From: Onchocerca volvulus
Lineage: Eukaryota; Nematoda; Chromadorea; Rhabditida; Onchocercidae
Reading direction: 5' to 3'
Length of the DNA stretch: 64,000 nucleotides
Assembly (NCBI GenBank): GCA_000499405.2
Contig: HG738137.1
Span: 9,473,459 to 9,537,458, forward strand
This document shows, one piece after another, positions 35,501 to 50,500 of this stretch. The notes under the pieces are model-generated. The model saw nothing but the letters and a program-made list of their open reading frames with translations. It did not search any database and was not told where the DNA came from. The stretch's first letter is position 1. Every line of letters starts with the position of its first letter. The position numbers and the translations under genes were made by a program.

Positions 35501-38500
35501 TCTTTTTTGTTATTATTGATTCTTGATCCAATTTTTTTTCAGCTCCCGAAGTTGTTAATTATGAACCCTTATCTTCCGCTACCGATATGTGGGCTTTGGG
35601 TGTTGTCACCTACATATTGTTAGTTTTTTCATGTATTTTTGTAGGATTTCTGCAAAAAAAAAAAAAAAAAAAAAAGAGGATATTTGCATCTTAGTGTTAT
35701 TTAGAAACGAAAGAAAATTCCTTTTTCGTGATCAAACACATGATAAAACTTATTGTTATTGATCTACTCAATACTGATTAAATCTATTTTGGATCTCAAT
35801 CTCATTTTTTCGATGTTTTATCCTTATGTACTATATCAAATAAGAATTTATTAATAACTTCGGATTGTCTCGAAGACATTGTATCATCTATGTTTCATGA
35901 ACTTGTTATTGATGTTTTAACATGTTTTATTTGGCTCTAAAAATCTATCAATCTATAAACATATTCTTTCACAAATTTTATTTTAGATTAAGTGGTGGTT
36001 CCCCATTTCTTGGTGAAACACGTGATCAAACATTTGTAAATATATCAGCTGTAAATTATCACTTCAGTGAGCGTTATTTTCAACATATTTCACCATATGC
36101 AAAAGATTTCATTAGTCAGCTTTTCGTTCGAGATCAGCGTAAACGAGCTACGGTTGATGAATGCCTCGGACATCCTTGGATTCGAGGCGTACGTTCTTTA
36201 CTATTGTTTAAAAATCTTTTTCTAATTTTATCACGAAGTTATTTTACATCACATATTTTCTAGCTGTTCACAAAAATTAAATTCTTGAAACTAAAAATTA
36301 CAAAAAATGAAATTTTCAAATTCTTTGGAAAGCCATTTTGCTAATTTAGAAGAAGACGATAGTGAAGCTTATTTCGTTTTCTATCTTATTTTTATTCGAA
36401 CTAAAAATGAGAACTTTCGTTAATTTATGCCTAATTTCGTTTTTCTTTTGAAATTATCTACTGATTTGATCGCTATTTGATTATTACTATCTTCTGTTCA
36501 AAATGCCCTATATTTTACTTGTCTTTTACTCAATATACATTCATTTTGATGCACTTATACATGCTTATAAGTATTTAAATTAAAATTCATTCTGAAAAAA
36601 GTTGAATTTTCTTTCGATTACAAAATTTTTATTAATATACATCTGAGGTTTTTTTTTTCTTATTAATATACATTTCTTTTTTCTTAAACCTTTAATTACT
36701 GTATCCAAAAAAATCAAAAAACTAAAAACAGTCAATCAACAAAAAGAATAGAAAATGAGATTAAAAATAAAAAAGTTTTCGAAATTGCCATATTGGCAAA
36801 TAAATCACTGCTAATTATAGATGATTATCCCGAAATTTATGCTAAATAGTTAAATAGTTTCACCTTATCAACATAAAACAATTAGCTACAGAAAAGTGAG
36901 TATACACTTTGATTATCTGCATTGTCTGAAATTTGATATTTCAGACTATTTTGGTGGAAGAGAGAATAAAAATTAATCTGGTAAATCAAGTTCATATTTT
37001 ATTGTAAAGTCGACTTAATCCTAACTTTAATATCCTTTCAAATCTCTGCTTAATTTATTTCCAGTTTAATAGGAGCGGAAAAAGAAATTTAGAATTAGGT
37101 CTTCAAGTGACGATAACATTCTTCATGAAAGAATATCTAATCATTATTTTTTGCAGTCTGATGGATTGGCTAACGATATTTGTCATTCGATGATTTCTAT
37201 GGCACAAATACGCTCTTTCAAAATACGCTTAAGATGGAGGGTATTTATTCAAATTTAAATTCAAATATTCAACTTTTACTAGTAAAATGATAAATTGCCA
37301 TAAAAATGATAAATGTGTTTTGGCCTATACATGACAACTTTCTTGTTATACTAAGTTGAATACCATCATCCATAGAAAGATTTATCTTGCCTGAGACTTT
37401 TAAACTTCTAGAATTGCTGCATTTTATTCTTTCTTTATTATTGATGAAGAGCTGGACAAGAAATATTTTCCGATTTTTGGAATTTGATACAAGCATATCG
37501 AGATATGTAATAAAACTCGATATACCTCAGACGATCGCTTTCTATAAAATTAATTTGGAAATTGAAAAAATTTAAGTAAATGAAAATATAACAGTAAAGC
37601 GTAAGAAGTGATATCAGACTGGAGTTATGCGACTTTCTAATTTGAATACTTAATAAAACGAAAATGAAATTAAGGAAAAACCCGAAAAGGATTTTCCTCT
37701 TTTTATTCTTTATATGAGAATGGTATCATATTATTCCTTGCTGTCATCTGAAAAACATTCTTTGAGATTTTCTGAATTCCTAAATTTTCTTTTTATGCGA
37801 ATATATATTTCAGACAGCTATCAATAGGCTAAAAATTTCTTTTTCTTTCTGATTATGATTTTTTCTCATTTCCCATTTTCATCCTTTAATTTTAATTTTT
37901 GCTTTTGATTTTTAAATCTTTGAAATTCTTCAAAAAATTCTTCAAAAAAAAAGAAAAAAAAATTAATATGGTTATGAAAAATTATGAAATGGACAAGCAA
38001 TTTTCGTCATCCTGATAAATATCTTCTTTTTTCAGTTATAGCCATGAACCATCATCTTGCTTTTGTTCTTTACTAGACATTGAAATGCTACTCAAGTTTT
38101 CATAAATTGAAAACTTCCTCATGGCTCTTGGCCATAAAATACTTTTTTTTTTTTAAGATATTCCAAAAATTATTTCTCGAATTGTCGTTTATATCTATGG
38201 CGCAAAATGAATATGAGAGTTTCTAGAATTTCGGATTTCTCGATCTTTTAAGGCACACTGAGAAAACGATATCGTCTGCTTCGATTTTAAATTCTTTAAT
38301 TTGGATTAAAAGTAGCGTAAAAGAATTGTGTTTCAGAGAGTAGTGGATATCGTAATAGCCTGTAACAGAATGACCGCAGCTGCTCGATTCGCCATGCGAA
38401 AAGCTTTGGAAGCTGGCCAATCGGTCAGTTCACGATTCGACCCGGTAAGTTTACTGTAGAATCTCTTTATTCATTTTGTTTGGTGCTAAATTTCATCTTG

Positions 38501-41500
38501 AATTTTTCTTGCTAATAAAAGGAAGAAATGAATTCATTTGCTGGTTACCTAGTTTGACCAAGATCATTATTTCGGGACTTTCTGATAGCTCTACATTACA
38601 TGATATAGATCTAAATCGTTCCATAATTTTTAAGAATGAAAGGAGGTATCTAATATTGTTGAAACTAGCTGTAGTAATTAATGACAAATTGTTTAGAGTT
38701 AATTATCCTCTATTTTGATCTTATCTTTCTCTCCTTCATACTTATGATTAATATGATGTAATGAAAGATGTTTGGACTGACTACTGTAGAAAATGAAATA
38801 ATAAAATGATCCTATATATCCTTCTGATTGATAAGAAAAAGTCATTACGGTAGCTGATATTTATGGAATAATCGAGTAGCTTCTTGATAAGGATTAAGTT
38901 ATAGTTATTGCTTCACTGAAATTTATACCATCTAAGCTTGGAAGCTCTTTAGTTCATTATTTATTGTTTTCACAATTTATACAACTTGCATCATACTTCT
39001 AATGAAATAACTTATTTTTTGATCACTAGTGATAAGAAAACACATATTACAGGATGAATTAATCATCTCAGCTATGTTGATTGCATGTGAAGAAGGTAAT
39101 TTAGTAGGGCTTGATCAATTGGCTGTACTGCATCGAATCAACTTGAATATCGCCAATCGAGTAAGATTTATAATCATAAAGTTTGATATGTTATCATCGA
39201 GACCCATCAAATACCTGATTGAATATGTTAGCAAATTATTTACGATGCCGTTGTTGATAAGAGTGGAATTAAAAGTAATCCTTCTTCTAAGTGCTAATTC
39301 TTACAAGTTAAGATTTTTGTAGAATTCTGAACCGCAAAATTTTTTCTGCAAAACAATAATCTTTTTTTATTGTTCTTCCTTTTATCTTATCGAACTTTAA
39401 TATAGGTCAGTTAAAATCGTTATGTTTGTTGTTGTTAAAAGTGCAATGCTTCAGATGGGTGAAACATCGATGCATGTAGCTGCAGGTGCAGGACAATTTG
39501 ATATTGTGCATTACTTGCATATGAAAGGTGCTGCACTGGATACATGTGATCGACGAGGTGATACACCATTATTTTGGGCTGCACGAAATGGTCATACCAA
39601 CATTATTGACTATATTATCAACGAGGAAAATGTGAACATTAATGCTGTCAATGAGGTTTGTTTTGTTATTTATTGATATCGCTTTATGTTTACAATTTTG
39701 TTTAATTTACGAGTACGACAGCTGTTTCCTAATTTCACTTAATCATCTTAACGTTATTAGTATCTGTTGACCGAAATCCCAATGGCAGTATGTTGAACTG
39801 GAGCAAATTTTTTGATCATTTGAAATATTTAAACTAAAATATAATCAATCAATCATCATCTTCCTTTAATCTTTCCAAAAACTTGTGAATATTCATACGA
39901 ATCTATTAGAGATTTTGCTGCAAACGTTATTATCAAGCGAAGATAATCATTTAAAATTGATATCTATTCATGAAACATTCTAATAAAAAAGAAGTGATGA
40001 ACAGAATAATAAAGATAATTTGACAAGCAAAAATTGGGAATATATGATGTGTTAATTTGAATTCTTGAATATTTTAGAGTAAAGAAAGTGTTCTTCATGT
40101 GGCAACTCGTTATGCACAACTTGGATCGGTGCTACGATTAGTAGACCGTGGAGCTGATTCGTCATTGCAAGATGAGGTATAATTAAATGTTCTTTCATCT
40201 TTTTTTTTTTTTTTTTTTCGAAGAAAATAAATGATAGTCTGGAAAAAATTTTTCTTCGTGTTTTTCCTCAAATTTTCATTTGCAATTGTAGCACAATGAA
40301 ACAGCACTGCACATTGCAAGTTGGCATGGTTATAGAGCTTTTCTCGATGTACTTTACAAATCCAATCCGCCTCTTCATCTCAAAAATAAGGTTTGTTTTC
40401 GATAAGTGAGCTAATTTTTTCGGTTCCCTCCAGAAGTTCCGATTATCTATTTAAGGTAGAAAGTAGAGACAGGATAGCATGGTATTATTAAGATCACAAG
40501 AATTATGATAGAAATTTCATCAATTTTCATTTAAGTTTTGACTGTTGGGTAAAATGGAAGACAGTTCATGATTTCTGCTTAATTTTATTTTTGAGGGATG
40601 GATTGAGTGAGAGAGAGAGAGAGAGGAGATGATATGTAGAATCTCTCAAAAAAGTTTAATTTACATATCATCTTTTTCTTATTAAAAACTGTGAATTATT
40701 CTCGAGTAAATTATCATCATTTTAACATTATATTCATGGCTGGGCTACTCATATAATTTTTTTAGTTGTTACTGTTTCCTACATATATTTGACTATCTTC
40801 TTTTTACTCATAAATTGCAAAAAATTTTAATAGGCAAGATGCAATCAATTTCTCAGCCTAAATGGTAGAGGTTTGTTCGTTTTAAAGCATTTTCATTAAT
40901 CTTTTTGGCATACTTTTTTTTTTTATCTATTTCATGTTGCTAATGCGTCATTGTGATTATCTATTTGAACTTCAAATTTGATTATTCTGATATTAATTAT
41001 TGTTATCGGTCGAAAAATATTCCAATGTTCATTCAGAATGGTTAGATAATTCTTGAGATTAGAGAGGGATTCCAACGAACTCTTTATGAAGTGTCATGCT
41101 AAAAATGTTATTAATTAAAAAAGGATGACATTTTCAGATCTGAATTTGCAATTTTTAGCCAAAGCGCATTCTTGCTAAGTTTTATTTTTTCTTAATAGAT
41201 AAATAAAAAGAATTTTTTCTTAATAGATAAATAAAAAGAAAAATCAAAATTTGTTGAATGAGTAAGTTCAATGAATGAGTTTCAGTTCTTCAGTTGCATG
41301 AATTGTTTTTAGTTTTCTTTGTTTGAAGTTTGATTCCGATTATTGAATGATATTCCGGAAGGAACGCGTACAAGGAAGCGAAAGTAGGACTAAAATCCCT
41401 CGGGATAATTTGGCGAAACGATTAAGCATTAGATTTTAGCAGCAACGAAGACTCTTAAAAAATTTCCAATTTTTCGATATTTTTATTGACAGCATTTACT

Positions 41501-44500
41501 CGGCATTATTTTTCGAATTATTTTAGTTAATATTCAGTAATTAAGTTTTTTTCCTTTTTTTTTTTTCAAAATCTTAACTTTTTTCGACTATTTTTGATTG
41601 ATCGCTACTTTTGTCTGTTAGCATTTTTCAATGAGAATCATTGCATGAGTATATGCACATGGTAATTAGATAATATCTTTAACATGTATCAATGTTACGA
41701 CTTTTGATGAAACAAGATTTTTAAGAAAATACATCATGAAACGCTTGGCAATAGTTAGGTATTTAAAGGAATATCTATTTGTAATCAAGGAAAAACTGCT
41801 TGCTTAAAGTTGCATGAAATGTTAGGCCAAGCATCAATATTTAAAAGCAATTTTTTTGATGAAAAACCAATAGGTAGAAACAAAAATTGTGTGTTATTAC
41901 TGTTTGTAATTTCTCGCTTATTAGCCAAAAAAAAAAAAACGAATTATTTGGCTTTAACTAAACTAACTAACTAACTTGCATTTTTTCGTTTTTTTTGTTT
42001 TTTTTTGCTTTTTCAGAAAGCATGAAAGAATGTAATTTTGATCTGTTTTTTGGTCTTTGCTTATTTGGGAACAGAATTAAAGTCAGTAAACTGACTTAAT
42101 GTCTATTCTGCTGTATATAGCTAGAACTAATCATCCTCTTTTCCTTTTCTCTTTTTTTTTTTTTTTTTTTTTTAAATTCCAAATACTAAAGAGACATCTG
42201 ATGTAATAATAACTCAGTGTTACTGAATCACTAGATGCAGTTTAAAGCTGCCTAAGTTTGATATAGGAATTTGAGTATGTCCCTGATCAGAATCGGATCA
42301 GTGTTTCTATCAATTTCGATCAGAACTAAATCGGTGACTCTCGTCCATTATTGTCATCTTGCTAATGATAATTAAAGATATATATTAATGATAGTTAAAG
42401 AAATGTATTGATTGTTTATCTTGATTAGTTGAAATTTTATAGGAAATAATTTCCTTAATAATGTATAGTTTTCTAATTCCACTTTATTTCTGGTAACAAT
42501 GATTTGCAAGTAGCTATGGCAACCGGATGAGGTGGAAAATGATATGTGGATAGCTAGAGTTTGTGGCGGTTTGTCGTTTGTTCAATCGAGAAGGAAGGCA
42601 TTCTTCCTTTCTTCTTGACACACATCGATGTTGGCCTTGCCAGGCCTCTTTTCTCTTTTTGCAGCCTTAATAGTGGACTAACAACTACCTTTAGTTTAGT
42701 TTATGGCTTGGCATCAAACATACACACATGATGGATTTGTCCATTTATAAGCAAATTTATTATTCATGCAGGCAATTTTTTCAGAATTTTCCATTCTTCT
42801 CCTTTCTCTTTCATCCTTTTTGTTTCCTGGACAAATTTTAAAGATAGACAGATATTGAGCCAAGAATTTAGCTACAGTTACCGGATTCAGCATAGTCTTT
42901 AAACTTGGCTGAATAGGCATTCTGTTGAGATAATGATATGTGTGCGTCACACATATTCCAATTTATGAAGGACACGAAATTCGATATGACTGTAGTTGTT
43001 GGTATGGTTTGATTCGATGACACTAGAAATATGTTGAAATAATCCATCCTCCCTTATATTATACCATCAATTATCAATTATTCATAGCGGAATTCGCTTC
43101 ACTCATTGTCATCTGTTTTGTCCGTTATGACACTCAGAATATTTCCATTCATCATTTTTCCATTTTCCCTTTTTGATTTTTTGATGAAATATTTTCGAAT
43201 ATCAATATTTTATCCATGTGATTAGCTCTTGCATAATCCATTAGCTTATCATGCCCTACTTCTTTTACTGATTGATATCACACTCCTTATCTCTTTCATC
43301 GATGATAAATATACATTTTTGTTATCTAATATGTCCATTGTAAAAAAAATGCTACTCTTCATACATTCATCATTATTTCATGTATGAATAATCAACATGT
43401 GCAAACTGATGATTGAAACTTGAAGCTTATTGCAAGTAGGACAGAAGAAAAATTTTAAGTTGGCATATACAAATGTTCGCATTATCGAACCAGAAATCAA
43501 GTTTGATATAAAAGTATCACTGTTGGCTGAAGAAAGAAAGATAGCAGTGTGAGTTATCGAAGTAATTGATTATAATGATGAATTTCAAAACAACTTCTGA
43601 ATCCTTCATTCTACCCATTAAATATCCACCTTGCAATCCTTTTTGATGACAATCACTAAGTTTCATTTGAATATGTTTGTCCAACCTGGAAACCGCCACA
43701 GTAATTATCATCTACGGCACAATTGAAGAGGCTCTTTTTCGATGGAGGATACGTTTGGTATTCTGAATACTGGAAAAATTCAAGATAGTGTAGAAGGAAA
43801 AAATGGGCGAGAAATCAATTATAGCAAAGTGGTAAAGGAAATCTCCATGGTGATAATGATTTAGTCATCATTGGTATCATTATCTTAGACTATTGCTATG
43901 TTTACACGACAATCAAAACTACAATGTTAATTCACTCTCCTTTGAATCTTCATGATTTTATCTTTTTTTTCAACATTCATAGCTTGTCGCATTCCGATCG
44001 ATAAGTGCTATCCAATTTGTTCGCTTTAGTGGCGCAATTGTCATTGAAGATAAACGAAATGTTTTGATGAGAATTGAAGTAATTTTATGGGCGTTGTTCG
44101 AAGTAATTTTGCGAGCGTTGTTCGAAGCTTTTTATGAGCGTTGTTCGAAGTAATTTTGCGAATCTCATCTTGCGTTTTACATCCATTCCATTTAGCTGCA
44201 GCATGTTCGATCATCAGTGATCATCACGTTGATTCCATCTTACAAATGCATCTCTTTGTTACTCATATTTCGCATGTCAATTATGCAACTCATCAGTCCA
44301 CGAATCAGGAGATATTTTGGATACTACTAGCTCAGCATCAATGTCGATCAGTATTGTATCATCACCTGCATGTTCACGTTTAACACCTATTACAACGAAA
44401 TTTATTTCAGTTGTCACTGATATGGATCAAGATTGGGATCAATATTGTGGGTCTACAACGGTTAGTCTTTAATAATGGATCACTTTATTCGGATTAATTC

Positions 44501-47500
44501 ATCTTTGCAAGTGAACATCTGTAAAAATCATCAATAATAAGAGAGTAAAATAAATTAGTTTTAGAGATTTGTAAATTTTTAATTAAAAATTAGACGGTAG
44601 AAGTGGATGAAAAGACGATGGAGAGATTTGAATCCATTCCTTTACGAAGTATTTGAATCATACTATAAATTTCATTTTGTAACACATTTTGCAAATATAG
44701 TGAATGTTATCTGAAGGCTAAAGTATGCTTGGAATTTACGCGAGTGTTCGTTCATTGATCGAAGATTTTTTTTTTGGAAAATTTTTAAAATTTGAAAAAA
44801 TCATTGGAAGTTATTTCATCATTTTCATTTCATTCGTTTTGTGAAAGAAGAATAGAATGTCATTCCTTTTATTATCCTTTAATTGCTTCTTCCTTCGTTT
44901 AATCGTGATCAATAAAAAAGTCAGATCGAAGGGATCATGTTGCATGACGATTTACTTCTTGCATTAATATTTTTTGTACAATTGCTGTAAGTTTTCTAGT
45001 TAATTAATAATAAGAGAAATTTTATGTAAAAAAGTTCACTTAAGATTCCATCTGATCATACTTTTACATTGATAATATCAACGTACAATGGGATTTATTT
45101 TCTCGAAGACTAATTTTGAGACATGTTTGGATATCTTTATTCTTTTTACATTATATTCTTATTCAAAAAATTATTTTTTCTCGATGAATTTCTGCTTGTT
45201 GTTGTTGTTGTTTTTCTTTTCTTTTTTTGCATGAATTTGTGTTGTTTATATCAGAAGGACTAAACATTAATTTGGCGTTTTAAAATGTCCTTTAGTTGAG
45301 GATTATTGTGAATCGATGGTCACTTCTTAAGTTCTTTCCCTTTATTCTATGCGACCTTATTTCCTTCCATTAACTAACACTTTTAAATCTCTTTTATCCA
45401 TCGCATATTTCTTATTTATTATTGGATTATAATAATGGATGGAAAGCAAAATAAGAATATTTCATCAAATAAATTCCAATTTTCGAAAAAAATTTCATCA
45501 AATATCTTATAACTGATAGTTCGAATCATTTTCTTTCATTTTTAGATATCCTTGAAATTTCGAATTTCTCTTCTTATTTCATCCTATCTTATTGCAGAAA
45601 AATATACGGAGAGATCTTTCACGGAATACAAAAGAATTTGAATTCTGGATTTAATAGATTTTTGTCTGTTAGTATCCGTCATTAACAAAATGGACAAAGC
45701 AATAAATCTTACAAGATCGAGAAATTTGTAAATTTATTTGTATAATACCGGATGGTTGCCTTTAGCTATCCTTATAGCTTCTTCTCTATCACTTCCTTTC
45801 AGTATTTCTTGCATTCTCGATACTGAGGATCAGGAATAATTAAAACAAAGAATCGAAATGTACTGAACATTTTTGTTGGCAAAAATTTCAGTTTTCCATT
45901 CAGAATTTAAAAAAAAATCAATAAATGTCGAAAACGTTGTTTATTTATTTCGATATTATATTACATGTACTCTTTGAGGACAAAAAATAAGGCCAAATAG
46001 CTATTTGCTTACTTCTGCTTGACTTTTTCATCTAGGCCGTATTATGGGAAATTCTGTGATATATTTATATTCATTTATACATCTATGTGTGTGTGTGTGT
46101 TTTTGTGTATGTGGATCTTCTTTCCTCACCATATAGATATGTATTTTAGTCCTAAACGTGATTAGGAAGAATGGCTTCTCGAGACTGATTCTTCGAGAAT
46201 GCATCCCAAAGGAGGAAAAAATCCACAGTTCAGCTCCATTTCACTTCCTGCCTTTTTATTTACTTATTTTTTTTTTCGAAAAAATGAGTTCCTGGGGAAC
46301 TATTCCAGAATATTTCTGAATAAAACACTCGATAATCATCGATTTCAGGATGGTGAAACTGCTTTGCATTGTGCAGCAGCTCGTGGCCATTTGGAATGTG
46401 TTCAATCATTATTAGATGCCGGAGCATCTGCAGATGCTATCGATGAGGTTACTTCTTAATTTTTCAATTCTTCAAATAAATAAATGAGAAATTCATTGCT
46501 TCTTTCTTACTTAATATTATTTTTCAACAGTTTGATTAATTATGATTTGAAAAATGAAGTATGAAATATGAAATTTGACAAGGATAGAGTCACAATACGT
46601 ACCTGCGCATTATGTGCTGTAAACTAATTGTTTGCAATTTTTGTTAATGTTATTTCCGAGAAATTTCTTGAAACCCATATGTACGAGATCATAAGTGAAG
46701 TTTATTACTGAACTATATTTATATTGTAATTTGAGAATACTACCCAACGATTTAAAGGGAAGGAAAAAAGATAAAAGAAATTATTAAAGGGAATATTTGC
46801 TCTCATTCATGACATATAAACCTCAGATCGTTTATTTGATTAAAATAATATATTTCATAAATCTTGTCAAGAATGATCAATTTGAAATTAAATAAATTTT
46901 AATTTATTTCAAAAATTATTAAAGCAAATAAGCATGCGTTAAGGTTACTGTTAATTTAGCCCATTGCTGGTTATTGATTCAGAAGGTGAGAATTTCAAGA
47001 ATTAATTCTTCCCATCCATTTCAATTTCTCCTTTTCCCTTCTTTCAACTGGTATTTCCTACCACTTCACTAAAATAGCACTTCACTTGCTCATCATTTCC
47101 TCCTTTTTTTTTTTTTTTTTTGTCATCTGTTTTGTCTTTTCTTATTTGTTTGTAGTTGTACGTTTGTGTCAGTGCAATTAGCTTATGCTTTTCTCAAGTT
47201 GTTTTGATATTTTATTTTGAATTTTTATTACTTTGCGATAATTTCATCGACTGGAGATCTCAAAAGATCAAGTTTCAATGATGTAAAGGTGAAAAGGTCG
47301 AAAGCTGTACTGAAACTACCAATTCTTCCTTTTCTTCATTGATAAATGTTCCCTCGCCGTTTCATGTGCTTAAACATTTCATGGTAATCTGTTGCGTTTA
47401 CTGCGACATTTTGATATAACTGTCACCTTTATCTCGATGATACTGACCCATCAATGAGCAAAATCATCGGTCACTCCGGAGATCTGATGATTGCTTTGCA

Positions 47501-50500
47501 AACCATTTTTAGATTTCTCCATGTTCGAATATTTGTTATGGCACTTGCTGTAAAAATGTGTATTTGAGTACAAATTTTTGATTCTTTTCCTGATCGCCAA
47601 ATGTTGCTTACAATAGGCTGACCATACGCTTTTAAAAAACTTTAAAGTTCCTAGTTATCTTTTATTAGAAGTACTTTTATTTGAGGATTTTTGAAATTAA
47701 TGATTTTTTTGAAATTTAATGATTTAGGAAGCTTGAAATATATGTATATATCTGTGCAAGTTATTGATTATGTGATATGGTTTACTGAAAAGGATAGACC
47801 GCATTATCATCTACAGTGATTTTGGTTCTTTTTGATTTTATTGATTAATGAAAAATTCTAACATTTTCCAGATCGGACAAACAGCGCTACATCTTGCTTT
47901 AAAACGTTCGCATATCGATATTGCGTTGCTTCTGATAACAAAAGGTTGCAAATTAGATATACAAGATAAGGTCAGTTGAATATGTTCATATTGCAATGAT
48001 AAAAATGTTAAGTCATTCAGAATTAATAGAATTGCATCAGGAAATTTGAGGATTTATTTTATGTTGCTTCACAAATGATCAAACAAGCTAGGAACATACA
48101 GTGCTTACATTTGCATAAAAGTAATCGTGGATGTTGCAGACATTTCAACAAAATTTAGTATTCTTTAAGAATGATTATAAGGAAATTTTCTTTGCATTTG
48201 AAGAAAATACCTGTTAATGAGATATCGATCCACTTTATCATCTCTGTTTTTTATTGTCCCTCTCCTCCCTCTTCATTCATTCTCAAATTTAAAAAAAAAA
48301 AAAGATGTGTGCTTTTTAGAATGGTGACACTGCTTTGCACATTGCTTCTCGCATCGGACTTTTGTCTGCTGTTCAAACGCTTTGCAATTTTGGTGCTCTC
48401 GTCGATGTTGTTAATCAGGTAAATTGATCGTTTATTCTTCATGATTAATAAATGAATTACAATTTTGAAATTAGACTTGAATTAGAAGTTGACCATTATC
48501 AATTTTCTTGGCAAAAGTGCTTGATTATTGCATGATCATCGATCATAAAGCTATTCCTTGCCACATTTCAACATCATTGGGTTGGTGAAGCATTGAAGAA
48601 AAAAAAAAGGGTTATCAATATCAACGAGGAAAGGAAAGTTTGGACTTCATCCTTAACAGCAGAAAAATTTTTTTCAACTTTCAGTGATGTATATTCAGCA
48701 CATTTTTGATTCTTTCTCTATCCATATCTCTTAAATGAAGATAATTTATACTAATATTTATTTATACTTTATGTATTTTATGTATTTATTTAGTAGTAAT
48801 CAATAATTAATAAGCTCTCAATAATTAATAATTAATAGTGATAATCAATAATTAATAGGGAAAAATTAAATCTTGATGGAAACCTGTTAAAGAGAGGAAA
48901 AAAAAATGAATGACAACTATTCGTTTGAAAAAATATTTTTAGCGGAAGTCTTCTACAGTATGTTGCTCGAACAGATAATGATAACATCCTCTTATGCTTT
49001 CTCACTCAAAAAAGTTTTGCATTTGCATGCTAATCTTGCAACTCACTTTCATGAGTTCATTTCCTTCACCAAAAAGTCGAGTTTTAGCAAACGATAGCTT
49101 AACTCGTTTATTTCATTAAAAAATGAAAAAAAAAATATATTAAATTGAGTTTGAACAAAAGTGACTCTGAAAAAAGAAATAGTTGAGAATAATAAACTTA
49201 GTGATTTGCTGATAATCTTTACTCAACTTTTTTCTAAACATTCCATTTCTTTATTTCTTTTAAAAGTAGTCTTCTAATCGTTCGTACATCATAAAGGACA
49301 AATCGTCTAATATCCGTTTCTGGTCAGTATTACATATTTATGAAAAAGGCACAAGTATCTATTTCCGATTATTACTTTAATAGAAAAGTAATGCTTTAGT
49401 TTTGGCACTCTATTTTTCTGACTCAAATATTTATCATCCGCATTGATAAGTGAATATTAAAGGAGCTTAATTATTCGAATTGATGGTTTTCGATGTCAAA
49501 AAACGGAGAGAGGACGATTAGTAATTGTGTCGTTTTGTTCAAAATTATCAAGTTTTTCTAGTTTAAATTTTTACTTGGAAAATAAAATTTGATCTAAATT
49601 AGAGTGGGAAGAGAATCAGTTTTACACATAAAAACCTGATGTTATCGGGATTTTCTTTTTTTTTTTTACTCATCACCCTATTTCCTCTTATTCTCTCTTG
49701 AAGATAATTTGAGTAAAAAGAAAAAACAGAATCAGAAAATGATGTTGCGAAAGGTTAAGATAATCGTGGAGAAATATTATTGTGATTAACATTCATTGGC
49801 GATAACTTTTTTATAATTCAATCGATCATCCTTCTGATCATCATTAATGCCTTAATTTTATCATGAATTATGGCGCTCTCACCTTTAGAAAAAGGAACTA
49901 GTCTTATTTTTGTTTTTCAGTATTTAGAATCCCTTTCCTTTCCTAGCAATGGACTATGATTATCGATATGATCATTCTCTTCAAACTTAGCAACTTCATT
50001 AAAATTATATTTTGCTCTATTTTTCTGCTTTTCTACTTCTTCATATTATTATAAATTTATGGAATTGACGAAAAAAGCAATCATATTTGTTGTTTTTTAA
50101 TCAGAACTAACCGAATTGATTTAATTTATAATGGATTGGAAAATGTTTTTCTTATTTTTATTTTATTTTCTGTCAAAAATACATTTTTCATGAAATGACA
50201 TGTCATGTCATTCGATGGTATTGCACGAATGCCAGTTTTAATATTGCTGTTAGTTATTGCAATGTGTAGGAAAATCAAAAAAACAAAATCGAATCAGTTT
50301 TTTTTTTTTTTCTGAATTTACTACTTTTCTTAAATTTCGCTTATATAACTTTCTGATTCGCTAGTAATATTTTTTCTTTGTTTTATTAATACTATTATGA
50401 CCTTGAAATTGGTAGCATTTCATTTGAGGTACTTATGATACCAATATGCCTTTACAATACTCTTTCTTTCACATTCACCGCGTGATACCTGTGTAAAAAA

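Larger units (their letters stand above)
40391..46348. other. dapk-1 intron 12, 5,958 bp
   Basis: By far the longest intron of the gene, lying in phase 0 between two ankyrin-repeat exons. It holds a 28-bp tandem duplication, a 24-bp tandem repeat, poly-T runs, a TG microsatellite and a cluster of exon-like open stretches between 43742 and 44460. One of these, at 44341-44460, could serve as an alternative first exon. Confidence 0.8.

Noticed and set aside
39422..39454. ATG-like start for a separate ankyrin-repeat gene at 39422
   Set aside because: The sequence before 39455 ends in CTTCAG and is intron. The ankyrin exon continues the dapk-1 frame in phase 0.
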